A stretch of DNA of 64,000 bases. Source: Dimorphilus gyrociliatus. Taxonomy: Eukaryota; Annelida; Polychaeta; Dinophilidae. The notes under the pieces were generated by a model. It was not told where the DNA came from, made no database searches, and saw only the letters and a program-made list of their open reading frames with translations. Location of the stretch: the NCBI GenBank assembly GCA_904063045.1, contig CAJFCJ010000020.1, positions 1,728,916 to 1,792,915 on the forward strand, in the 5' to 3' direction. Shown here in pieces: positions 9,083 through 24,089 of the stretch; the stretch's first letter is position 1, and each line of letters begins with the position of its first letter. The translations under genes were made by a program, and so were the position numbers.

Positions 9083-10376
9083 TTAACGAATCTTTGGAGG
9101 ATCAAGGTAACCAAAACCTGAAGATCCATCTCCCGTTCGTTCTTTTCTTCTTTTAATCATTTCGGGGCTGATTTTCTTCATTCCGTATGCTTGTCCAATG
9201 AGAGCACAAAAGTCGATAAAAGCAGTTGTAATATTTCTTCCCCAGCCGTATTCGGAGGCTGAATAGTCTTGAGGGAAAGTATGATGGTAATTATGATAAC
9301 CTTCACCCATTGCGGCGACGACAACACCCAAAGTCTCAACGGGATTGATATCCTTGTCGTATGGTTTGTTACCAAACAAATGAGCAACCGAATTAACGGC
9401 CCAGGTAGCATTTACAACACAAGTATATTTCAATATGCCAACAGTGAAAAAGGCAGTCCACCAATTTTCACCCCAAAAGTACCAGGCTACGAGGGCTGGG
9501 AAGAAAAAGCAGAGAAATATCATGGCAGGTACGTAAAACCTGACAAATAGATTGATATTAGTATTAAGATTTAGCTGTAAAGAGATATTTGCAGAATGTA
9601 ACTTACTTTCTTTGCAGTCTTAGGAGAGGATCTGCAAGTAAGTCATCCATGTTGATTTTCTTTCCTTTTTCTTTGACTTCAGGATGTTTCCTAACAAGTA
9701 GCCATCCAACGTGAGAAAAGAAAAAGCCTCTCTTGGCGTTATGAGGATCGGCATTTGTTTCAGAATATTTGTGATGAGCTCTATGATCACGAGACCATTC
9801 AATAATGTCATTTTGGAATGCCATTGTATTCCAAATAACTAAGATGATTCTTAAGGGTAGTTTAGCCTTATAAGATCTGTGTGACCATAATCTATGAGCT
9901 CCAGCAGTAATTCCTAAACCTGACATGGCATACGTTGCAGCAACTGAAAGAGATAAAAAAAAGGATGTATTCATAATAATCTAATTGAAAACGTGCAAAA
10001 AAGATTACAAGTATGTTAGTGATGATAAAAAATCCTTAAACAGAATAATCAATTTCTAATCGCTATCAGATAGGAAAGTTTTAAACACGCAATAAGTGTT
10101 TTTAGAGTTCATTACCGAGATTAATTTTAAAAATAAGGGAAAGGAAGGAGTTGACAACTTACACCAAATCCATGTTTGCCATTTCACATAAAACATTGCA
10201 TAAGCTCCATACACAGCTGCCAAATGAAGGTAGATCATCCAGATGACATTCCTCCATACAATCTGCATTGGAGGTGCTTCCTGACTTTTTTTCTGATCGG
10301 TTGTCACAGCTTCTAACTCATCTTTATCATCATCCTCAGTTACTACATTGTACTTGTTTAAATTCCTTGGAGGCAT
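9083..10376 (-). CDS. SCD: Stearoyl-CoA (acyl-CoA delta-9) desaturase
   Basis: Three exons (10163-10376, 9607-9943, 9083-9539) encode 335 residues. All three histidine boxes of the membrane di-iron desaturases are present: HRLWSH, HRAHH and HNYHH (in GEGYHNYHHTFPQDY). Conserved NDIIEWSRDHRAHH and DPHNAKRGFFFSHVGWLL are intact, and four hydrophobic segments flank the boxes. The enzyme sits in the ER membrane and introduces the delta-9 double bond into stearoyl and palmitoyl-CoA, using cytochrome b5. The N-terminal 35 residues are hydrophilic and variable. The presumed transcription start is in the 780-bp gap to the right, since the neighbouring gene ends there. Confidence 0.95.
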
Positions 10377-11160
10377 TTTCTCTCTCTCTGCTATAAAAAA
10401 AATTAACCGCCATTGTTTATTTTTATATGGAAAACTTTTCTATATTGTTGTTTTATTTACATAGATTAACGGAAATTATTTGAAAAAAATTGCGTAAAGT
10501 ATTAAATTTAATAAAATATATACTTGCTGCTCGACTTTGGTAGATATCCAAGTGAAATCAACTAGTTAAAAAGTCCATATATATAATACAGTCGTCCGAC
10601 ACAAGAAAAGGTCAAGTACCATTTCTTAATAGGAAGGCCTATAGTACTTACATTAGAAAATAAAAATGTATTGCGTTTAAAATATTAATATCCGCCATTT
10701 TTAAAATTTGATAACTATTTAATATAGTTAAATATTTCTTTAGTTCAAAGAAGTTGATTGGTACAGTTTAAAGGTTGTCGCGTTAAATTGCGCGCTTCTA
10801 ACGAATGATCTTTGTAACTTTCATCAGACAATTGATTAAAAATAATGTATACAAAAAGTCAAAACTCTTGAGGTTAAAGATCGAAGCATCACGTGCGTGA
10901 CATTCTCTCTATTACGTAAATTAATAGGATCATCTATTCAGGACACGGTATATTTGATACAGTTTATTTAGTTTATGTACGTGAGAAGATTAAAAATTTT
11001 ATTCCCAAAAGCTAAGGTGTATTGTTGAATGAACCAATAAAAAAAAATGAGAGAAAAGATTGAAAAGTAATGTTCTATTTTCTCATATCGTTTCTTGTTT
11101 GTTATTATTATTTTATTGTTGTGCATGTTTTTCTTTTAAAATGATATTCTTTGTCATAGG
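10377..11160. other. Intergenic region upstream of SCD
   Basis: About 780 bp of AT-rich sequence, presumed SCD promoter and the 3' flank of the MyTH4-FERM gene. A CACGTG E-box occurs near 10891 in TCACGTGC. No coding signal is seen. Confidence 0.6.
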
Positions 11161-14107
11161 TTAAGCCACTGTATCTAAACCATGCGTATTGTGTCTTCCA
11201 ATAGTTCCTGTAGATAGGACGACTGCCCCTCTCTTTTTCGGCCTTGACAATGTATCTTGTTTCATGTTTACAAAGGTATTCTAGAGATAAGGTAAAATAT
11301 ATAGGTTAAGAATATAATTTCAATTTTAACCGTACTTACCAAAAACTCATCTGGAGGTCTTTCTAAAGATGGTATAACGTAAACAGAATCAAAGGGAAAA
11401 CATCCTTTAACTTTTGTCTTTTCGTTAATTCCAACACTCCAATGCTCTCTTTGCGAATCTTCATCTACCAGTTGGATAACGTCTCCTTGGCTAAAACTGA
11501 ATTTACTCTGTTTCGTCTCGAGAATAAAATCTTGTAGGCCAACAGCGTATTTAGATCTCCTTCTAAGACCATCCAGAAATGTTGATATAAGTTTCGTAAT
11601 TGTTTGTGAATTTGGTGATATAAATGTCCATTCATCTCCTTTGATTGTAATTAGAGTAAAACTTTGTCCTCTGACCTTTCCAGCTCTACTTGCAAATACT
11701 TCAACGATGTTATAATAATATAGAACTGCTTTGATTTTATATGGTTCGTCCAATATATAAAAACCGTTTGCAGCTACAGCAACAATTACATCATTTTTTG
11801 TCAATTTTGGTCCTCCAATTCTAAATGCCTCGAATAGACCTGCAAATTGTAAAACCCATTTTTTTGGGGCTTCAGTCACAATCTCCTGCTTGAATTGTCC
11901 TGTATCCTTTCCCTCTTGACAGACTTCGTGAAAAGAAGATGTGATAGCCTGAGTCCAACCTTCCTGTGTTCTTCCCCATTTTAGGCAATTCTCTGAAAGG
12001 TACTTTGATAAACTTTTTGACAATTTAGCCTCATCCAATTCACATCCATTGTCTATAAAATAATGAATAGCAGCGTAGCGAGCCAACTCTTCTTCAGATC
12101 TAACTTTATACTCCTCCAATCTTATTCCTTTCATTATTTGTACAAATATTAACTCGGTAGCAATGAGATCGTAGGAAGGATCATGCCAAGGACTAAACAT
12201 TTCTTTTCTGAAAAAGATTTTCCAAGGTGCATCTTCAGTCTTTTGTCCCCTTCCAAAAACGACCTGCTCACATTCAGAAATTGCATCCATAACGTGATCC
12301 ATTCCGCTACCCAGACTTGAGATTTTATCATACACTCGGATAAATATTGAAAATCCAAAGAAATCCTTTAAACCAATTTTATTAGCCAAACGATTGCATA
12401 ACTCGGCTGAAGTGGTAGCTGAATCTCCTTCTATAGATTCCAATCTTCCATCAGCGAATGTAATTGGTAGTACGATGTACTGTCTTGCCAACGATGTTTG
12501 ATATTCCAACCAATTCGGTGGATGATATCTCATACCGTTTGCAGCCGTTCTACTTATTATTTTTCTTGTATATTTGGAATAATCATGATACTCTTTTGGA
12601 GCGTCTCTTAAAAAACATCGAATATATCGAAAGAGACGTCCTGATGGGACAACACATCCAGAAATCAAGGATAATAGTACCCATCCTTTTTTGCAGCTAT
12701 CAGCCTTTTTATTATTTGTCAACTGTTTACAAACTTGACAAAACAATTCATCTCTGTTATATTATTAAGATTACTAATTGGACACTAAATAAATAATGTC
12801 TTAATACAAACCTTATATCTTTTCTTAATATGGCATGTCCAATAATAAAATGCAGTATTTCCATTTCAGTAGCAGGCAGGTTGGCAATAACCCCTGCAGG
12901 TCCGGAGTCGTAAAGGTAGTCGGTCGGTTCATTGTCAAACTACACAGACCAAAACATAGCAGAATGTTTTTGAGATGAATAAATATTGTAGGTAAATTTA
13001 CCTTCTCTCTTAAAAGTTTCTCTTTCTTCTTAGCTTTTTCTTCTCTATCATCCGTATTACTCGATTGTCTTGTGAACTTTTTTAAGAAAGAATTCCTTTT
13101 CTTTAATTTATACGACAAATACTCCTTCTATGTGATAATAAGAGAGATAAAAAAGCAAAATATCAAAATGAGAAAAGATACATACAGATTCTTTATTGTT
13201 GTTAGTTGGGTTTTGTACACTAGCCCTTCTTGATACTTTAATGGCTCTTTCCAAAGACCTATAGACTTTGGTCATTATTGGCACACGATCATTAGTCTAA
13301 ATTCGTAACAGGGTCACTGATTAGAAATAACGATTCTTCAATAATAAGATAACAAGGATCTACATACATTTTTATTAGGTCTTGTTAGAACAACATCGCC
13401 CATAAATTTTTGAATTGCAACAAATATGGCCACAGAAATCTGTAGACGAAAAAAAGAAAAACAGACTGATGGATTAACATCTAAAAAATCTTTATCTCTA
13501 CTTCAAAGAAATGACAGAATTTCACTATTCAAAATATTTCTTAATAATATAAAAACAAAGATTACGTACAGTTTTGTCCAGTTCATGCTTTTTCTCTATT
13601 AGTGGTTGTTTTATGGCATTTTCAGTGAAACTGCCATTATTTGCAGTAGAAAAATTAGTTTTAACATACTATAATAATAAAATAAATATAATTAATCATT
13701 AATTAATTAGTTAATTAACTAATAAGGCAATAGTAACATCTGAAAAATGTAATTTAGCTAGTGTTTCTTCCTTTTCTTGATCAATCTGAAGAAAAATTTC
13801 GGTTATTTCATTCTGTTCTTCTTCTACTAATCCAATGTTAGCTTCAAATTCCGGTGTAAGCCCTTCTTCGCAATCCTAAGCGTGTTGAAGAAAAAGCTTA
13901 AATCGTTTACATTAAGGAAGTAAACTACGTACGACGGAAGATATGCCACAATCAATTCTTAAAGACGGATTTAACTCGCTATTACCCTATAGAGAAATAG
14001 TTTTTTAATTGTAGGTGTAAGATCAAAGAGTCAAAGAAACTGCTAACCCCTTCTCTGTTCAATTCTGGAGGATTGTTCGTACTAGCGCTTCTTCTCTTGG
14101 ACGACAT
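11161..14107 (-). CDS. Motorless MyTH4-FERM-SH3 protein, myosin-VIIa tail-like
   Basis: Ten exons (14048-14107, 13933-13986, 13738-13875, 13570-13668, 13368-13439, 13186-13296, 13002-13127, 12812-12939, 11340-12753, 11161-11280) join in phase to 773 residues. After about 70 acidic residues comes a MyTH4 domain (FMGDVVLTRP, NLPATEMEILHFIIGHAILR, DELFCQVCKQLT, GWVLLSLISGCVVPS), then a FERM domain (LPITFADGRLESIEGDSATT, FGFSIFIRVYDKISSLGSG, HVMDAISECEQ, PWKIFFRKE, FSPWHDPS), then an SH3 domain (SFSQGDVIQLVDED, GCFPFDSVYVIP). Order and sequence match the first MyTH4-FERM-SH3 unit of myosin VIIa. There is no motor domain, IQ motif or second MyTH4-FERM unit: it starts with MSSKRRSAS and ends 40 residues after the SH3 in a basic tail. 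The ATG at 14107 is favoured because 1.2 kb upstream is non-coding and then an oppositely oriented gene begins. It may be a cargo or membrane adaptor, but its function is unknown. Confidence 0.85.
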
Positions 14108-14284
14108 TACAGAAAAATTGCAAAAATAGCTTAACAAATTGACAAGGGTGGTGCACAATATTGCCCCATAGAATTTCTTGGCCTATTTTATTGACAGGAA
14201 TATGCCAATAATATTCATTCTTAAAGGCGGTGCTGGTTTCGCTTTTGTTCACAAATAAATATATTTATATATTAGTATATATAG

Positions 14285-14286
14285 AG

Positions 14287-14320
<34 letters not shown>
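14285..14320. repeat. (TA)n(GA)n microsatellite
   Basis: Alternating TA run passing directly into a GA run, non-coding, just upstream of the MyTH4-FERM gene. Confidence 0.9.
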
Positions 14321-14552
14321 AGCAAGATAGTATTCTAATTTTTATTTATATACGTTATACAGTACACCGTTTACCCTTGTACAATCACTTTATAAGCAAA
14401 GAAAGGAATGATGGAAATTGTGAATGAACTTTTTAAAGGAAAAATCTCTTCTCCAAAACTTTTTAATATTCTTTTATTCAATCTTTTCATACAAAATACA
14501 AAAAACTTTCATTTATTAAAAACTCTTGAACAGAGTTTTTTTTTCATCTTTA

Positions 14553-14572
14553 TTCTCTCTCTCTCTCTCTCT
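14553..14572. repeat. (CT)n microsatellite
   Basis: Perfect CT dinucleotide run in the divergent intergenic region. Confidence 0.9.
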
Positions 14573-14899
14573 TTTTTTTAGTGCATTCATATGCTAATGT
14601 GCAAGCACTACAATTTTACTCTTATCGTTTTGAAGCTTTTTTTAGCATATGACGTTCATTTATAAAATATATGTTCAAGTGTATTTTTAAATTGAAATTA
14701 CGATACTATCAGTCTACTTATAAGATACTACTAATCAATTTTTTGTACGATATAGATAAGACTTATTTAAGGTTATATTATTTGTTTTTTAATACGACTT
14801 ATGGTCTTTTGTTTATGAGTAAGAATCACATGTAGACAAAAATTAAGCAATAATTTTATATCTTTAAATATTTTTTTATAATAACATAGTTTATTTCTG

Positions 14900-14950
14900 T
14901 AGAGAGAGAGAGAGAGAGAGAAAGAGAAAGAGAAAGAGAGAGAGAGCGAG
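14900..14950. repeat. (GA)n / (GAAA) microsatellite
   Basis: GA run with interspersed GAAA units, about 400 bp upstream of the light-chain ATG. GA/CT tracts near promoters bind GAGA-type factors in some animals; here that is only a possibility. Confidence 0.9.
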
Positions 14951-15160
14951 AAATATGAAAATACTTTATATAACTAAATATGAAGGTTACATGCGAATGA
15001 GATGAAGGATGGATGAAAATAAAAGGAGAGAGGGAGAGAAAGATATAGAGGAGTTGTGAGAATTTTCGCCTGTAAACTATTATTAGAGCGCAAAGATAAA
15101 TTACACCAGCGCTAAATCCCATAATACGATATATAGAATCGCCGGCAAGTGTTTTGAGTA

Positions 15161-15170
15161 GTCACGTGAC
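15161..15170. promoter_or_regulatory. E-box/CLEAR-like site GTCACGTGAC
   Basis: Perfect palindrome GTCACGTGAC, equal to the vertebrate CLEAR/TFEB consensus and also a USF/MYC-type E-box. It lies about 180 bp upstream of the myosin light-chain ATG, near the probable transcription start. Confidence 0.45.
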
Positions 15171-15352
15171 GATACTCTCCAGTTTGCCTGCACAGTTTAG
15201 TCTGAGGAGTTGGTCCAGCAGACAGACCACTGTCTTTCAACTTAACTTAATCTTCTTTTTCTGTGAGGTATTTTCTCAAATTTTCATTTCTTTTTCTTGC
15301 AATATCTTATATTATTCTATTTTTTCAGACAACAAACTTTTCAACTGCAATA

Positions 15353-16583
15353 ATGGGTGAAGAAAAGGTAAGAAAGCTATTCCTTTTTCTCATATCTTTT
15401 CATTGTTTCACATTTCTTCCATTAGTGTTAGATAAATTTTTTGACTGTACCAGATTAATAAACAAATTCATAATTGTAAAATGTGCGCAAGTTCTGTCAA
15501 GTTATTTTAATAGCAAATAATATTGCTAATCTGTAAAACTGCAATACGTTTATCTTCAATATTTTTGCATAGCATAACCTATTCTGTGGCACTCTAAAAC
15601 TTTGCAGCTGCCAAGCCTGTTGACCTAAATATGTAATTTATATTAAACTGCACATACACCTGCCATAGTTGCGTGTATATTTATAGCATTAGTTCTTTTC
15701 CATTCCCATTTTTTTGTATATGAATATTTTATTAATTTCTAATTTTTGGTTCAATTTTTAAATATTTAACAGAAAGAGAAGAAGAAGAAGAAGAAGGAAA
15801 AGAAAGAAGAATCTGAGATCGAAGAACATTCTGGAGATGAGAAAAAAGAAGCTAAGCCAGCAAAGAGAGGAACATCAAACGTTTTTGCCCTCTTTAATCA
15901 GGCACAGATTCAAGAATTCAAAGAGGTAAAATGCATATGAAAGTGTTTCAAACTTGACAAATGTAAACCTTTTTTCAGGCCTTTACCATGATGGATCAGA
16001 ACAGAGATGGTGTAATCGATATGGACGATCTAAATTCGATTCACCAACAATTGGGTAGAGAGCCAGATACGAAAACGTTGAAGGCCATGCTGGAGGAGAG
16101 TCCTGGTCAATTAAACTTCACTCATTTTCTAACTCTATTTGGTGAACATTTGCACGGTACCGATCCCGAATCAACCTTGAGGGACGCCTTTATCATGTTT
16201 GACGAGGGAAATACTGGAAAATTATCTGAAGAATAGTTAGTATATCATAAAAAAAAGTTATACTTAGAACAGGGCGAAAAATTCCGCCCATAGATAGCGC
16301 TGCATAATAAACAATGTATTGCGGTATATTTATATACCGTTAGATTTATGTTAGCTTAAAAACCCCTGGAGAATTGCAGCTAGGATCTGAATTAGTATAG
16401 TATAATTCTAAACAAACTTTTTCTATTTTGTCAAATAGCTTTAAAGACTTACTCATGAATGTTGGAGATCTGTTCAGCAAGGACGAAATTAAGCAAACCT
16501 TCAAAGAAGCACCAATCGAGGGAGGTCAACTCGATTATTTGGCGTTCGTTCGTCTCATAAAGAGAGGAAACCAAGAAGAGTAG
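15353..16583 (+). CDS. Myosin regulatory light chain (MLC2 type)
   Basis: Four exons (15353-15367, 15773-15925, 15979-16235, 16439-16583) join in phase to 189 residues. The N terminus has a long Lys/Glu run (KEKKKKKKEKKEE) followed by KRGTSNVFALF, where the Thr-Ser pair matches the light-chain kinase site. The first EF-hand is complete (DQNRDGVIDMDD) and is followed by LGREPDTKTLKAML. EF-hands 2-4 are degenerate (FDEGNTGKLSEEYFKDLL), as usual for regulatory light chains. The C terminus ends FVRLIKRGNQEE. It binds the lever arm of myosin II heavy chain, and the basic N-terminal extension suggests a striated-muscle form. A first intron of about 400 bp after only five codons, plus a likely 5' UTR intron, is a common muscle-gene layout. 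Confidence 0.93.
16287..16303. promoter_or_regulatory. CTCF-like near-match in light-chain intron
   Basis: CCCATAGATAGCGCTGC in intron 3 differs from the site at 28601-28616 mainly by GGC to AGC. It is weak on its own and listed because of that similarity. Confidence 0.2.
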
Positions 16584-17249
16584 ATTCTTAGTTTACCTAG
16601 TTTTTTTTTCTGCCATAATTTATACCGTTGGTTTGCTTTTTTTCTTCTTTATTTTGTCTTTTTTTTCACAATGAGCAAACTAGAGAGAAAACATTTCTAC
16701 CCAAAAACAAAAGAAAAAACAAAATAAAACCTAATAATTATTATCTGTAAAGAAAACAAAAAGACCCTCTTTTTCGGAAAATAATACAAGATTTGATGAA
16801 AGAAACTCATTGTTCTATCCTTCTTTCTCTATGCATGGTTCAAACCCTTTTCCGAGAAAATTATTCTCTTTTTTATTTATGATTCGGAAAATTGTACGTC
16901 GCTTTAAAATAAAATACGGGCAAGCTGAATATTTGATCATAAACGTTGGCAAGTCTTATTTAATATACCAATGTATGAAATAATTCTAAAACCGCCAAAT
17001 ATGGACATCGTAAAATTTGACGATGCTTTGTTAAGAGAACACTGTTTGATCATGCTTTATCAACATTCGGTTATATTAGGGATATAAAATAGCTCTATCT
17101 AAAGCTACAAAGCTTTACTGTACGTGATTTAAGTGGTGAATCTCAGTTGTAATTTTACTAAAGAGATATTTTCAGTATTTTATTTATATATCTTCCTTCA
17201 AACTGTTACTAAAGTTTATCTGTAACCATTTTATCACTCGGAGTTGAAT
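16584..17249. other. Intergenic: light-chain 3' UTR and TMTC4 upstream region
   Basis: About 665 bp. The first 150 bp, with T- and A-rich tracts and an AATAAA at about 16722, look like the light-chain 3' UTR. The rest is AT-rich with no coding signal. Confidence 0.55.
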
Positions 17250-19921
17250 ATGCTCTTTCATGATATTACCTTAATAGCAATCACCATCTTATGCTTTGGC
17301 GTAAGCTATAATGGAGATTTGGTGTTTGATGATAGCGAAGCAATACTGGGCAATAAAGATGTTCTACCATCTTCAAGTTTTATTGATATTTTCCACCACG
17401 ACTTTTGGGGTTCGAATATGAGCTCAAAGAGAAGTCATAAATCGTATAGACCCCTAACAGTATTAACCTATAGGTTTCTATTCAAAAGATATTTTTCACT
17501 TTTTTCTTATTAGAAACATCTTTTGATAAATCTTATTTGAAACAGGTGGTCGTATTTTTTCGGTAACGGTTACCAGAAGATACATTTTCATCTACCAAAC
17601 ATACTACTTCAAGCGATCATTTGCTTACTAACCTATAGATTATACCAGAGATTAACAAACAACAACTTAGTTTCAAAATTGGCCTCAATATACTTCGCCG
17701 TCCATGCAGTGCACTCTGAGAATGTAAGGAAAAAAACACAGCATTTTTCAACTGTTGCAGATGAAAATCTGCAGATATAATTAATTTTTTTTTTTAAATT
17801 TTATTCCAGATTGCTGCTGTTGTAGGTAGAGCCGATCTATTATGTTCAATGTTCTATCTGATATCATTACTCCTTTATATAAAAAGTTAGTATACATTTA
17901 TAGCGTTTAAATTAATTTAAGTGTTATTTCTTTTTAATATAATCCAGGTTGGACAAACAACGTATTTATTATACCTGTGATAATTTCAACTGTTTTATCT
18001 GTACTAGCAAAAGAACAAGGTATAACTTCACTGGTAAGTATTATTATTGTTGTTATTAATAGTAACAAACTAAATATTTCTTCGTACCATGTATTCCCCT
18101 CAGGCTGTTTGCTTTGCTATGGAATTTATTTATGTTTATAAATGTAATTACAAACTTTTGAAGAATCTCAACAATGCAACGTTAATTAGATCTATAGTAT
18201 TAATTGCCTCTACAATTCTAATTTTATACTTAAGATTAAGAATTATGAATTATCAACCTCCCACTTTTCAATATCATGATAATCCTCACTCATTTGTGAA
18301 TGGAACGCTGCTAAGAGTTGGTATCATTTCTATTTAGGTAAATAGAATTATTATTTTAATAGTTGCGACTTTTTTCTTCAATAGATATTTAATTACAACT
18401 ATATTTACGCTATGAATATTTGGTTATTGTTAAATCCTTCTTGGTTGTGTTTCGATTGGTCAATGGGATGTATACCAATTCTCAATTGGGCTGATAATAG
18501 ACTTATAATAGTTTGCATATTTTGGGCTGTTGTTGGACTTTATTCTATTAAAATTTTAAGAAAATTGCCAAAGTAATATACAAACAATAATAACTTAAAA
18601 TAGGTCGAGAAGATTTTTTATAGTAATTTTTTTTCTCCTTTGCAATAGAATTGAAGTAGTAAGTCTCACTTTAATGATAATACCATTCTTGCCATCTTCC
18701 AACATACTTTTTCGCGTTGGATTTGTCATTGCTGAAAGAAATTTATACATTCCGTCCATTGGATTTTGTTTATTAAGCATAAATTCATTCATCAAATTGA
18801 TTAATTTTAAAAAAATTGATAAAAGATTTACTAAATTATGTTGGTTTGCCTTAAGTTTATTTATTCTATCCAATGGAATTAAAAGTTTCTCAAGAGCTAT
18901 CATATGGAAAACTGAAAAATCACTATTTGAGAGTGGAAAATACGTTTGCCCTAAAAATGCTAAAGTTCATTATAATATTGCTAAAATTCACGGTGATTCT
19001 GGTAATTTAACGTTCGCAATTTCAGAATATAGATTAGCAATAAGGTAGTTTCAATGTTAATACTATATTATATCTAATATGAATATTTATTCTGCTTTAG
19101 GCTTTATAAGAATTATGAACAAGCGATGAATAATCTTGCAAATATTCTTAAGGATAAAGGAGAATTTATAGAGGCTGAAAGTCTTTTGTCAAAGGCTGTT
19201 ACCATTAAGTACGGTCATTTATTAATTAGATATATTTATTAAACGTTTAAACTTTTACTTGCACTATTAAATAGTTCAGAGTTTGCGGCTGCTTGGATGA
19301 ATTTGGGTATCGTTAAAATGAATCTTAAAAAGTATAAAGAAAGCGAATTTTCCTTCGGCAATGCTCTGAGACACAGAAAGTACTATCCCGATTGTTATTA
19401 CAATTTAGGAAATCTCGTTAGTTGATTTGTTTTATTTTATATATTGCAATTGATAAGTTATACTCAATTAAACTTTTTATATACAGTATGCCGAAACAAA
19501 GCATCACCAATCAGCTCTGGCTGCTTGGGGAAATGCTACACAACAAAAACCTTCTCATTTGAATGCCTGGTTTAATATAATAGTTCTTTATGATAATTTA
19601 AAAAATTTTGAAAGAGGTGAAGCTGTTGTTAAAGAGGCCCTAAAGCATATTCCAAATTCTGATGTTATTTATTTTCAATACTCTATTATGCTTGGCAAGA
19701 GTGAAAAATTTGAAGAAGGAGAAACACAAATGCTAAAAGCCATATCTCTTAATCCTTCCGCTAAATATTATGGAAATTTGGGTATTCTTTATCATAGGTG
19801 GAAAAAATACCATAAGGCTGAAAACGCATACAAGAAATCGCTACTCCTAGAGCCAAACAATATTGAAATGAAAAAGAATTATGAAATGCTTAAAATATCA
19901 ATGAATAAAAGAAAGATATGA
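17250..19921 (+). CDS. TMTC4: TMTC4, ER O-mannosyltransferase with TPR repeats
   Basis: Ten exons (17250-17473, 17546-17723, 17810-17885, 17948-18033, 18104-18316, 18385-18572, 18649-19044, 19101-19208, 19275-19416, 19487-19921) encode 681 residues. The N-terminal half is polytopic, with the luminal acidic motif LVFDDSEAILGNKD, HHDFWGSNMSS, SHKSYRPLTVLTYR, VGRADLLCS, AKEQGIT, NPSWLCFDWSMGCIP and FRVGFVIAERNLYIPS. The C-terminal half is a row of TPR repeats (VHYNIAKI, AAWMNLGIVK, PDCYYNLGNL, GNLGILYHRW). Each block matches vertebrate TMTC4 in order. TMTC1-4 transfer O-linked mannose to cadherins and protocadherins in the ER lumen. The ATG at 17250 begins the first membrane segment; a TTG six bases upstream is not a plausible start. 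Confidence 0.95.
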
Positions 19922-20059
19922 AGTTATTCCTTTAAAAATTCAAGTGTTAAGAAAATATGAAATGATTCATATGAATAGAAACGATAAAAATAGTGCTATA
20001 TTTTTTCTTACATTTATATAAAAAGAAACAAAAACGATGTTGTTCTTTCAATAGACAAT

Positions 20060-24089
<4,030 letters not shown>

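Larger units (their letters stand above)
14108..15352. other. Divergent promoter region between the myosin-tail-like gene and myosin RLC
   Basis: This 1.2-kb gap is rich in simple repeats (TA, GA, CT) and poly-T. It carries a perfect GTCACGTGAC E-box and, nearer the light-chain gene, a probable 5' UTR exon whose splice acceptor is at 15328 (ttttttcag before acaacaaac). No myosin motor sequence is present. Confidence 0.6.

Noticed and set aside
9269-9550. Plus-strand ORF of 93 codons
   Set aside because: It is antisense to the last exon of the stearoyl-CoA desaturase, which has full domain support.
14856-15122. Minus-strand ORF of 88 codons including a Ser-Leu run
   Set aside because: The Ser-Leu run is just the GA microsatellite read in frame; there is no homology and it lies in a promoter region.
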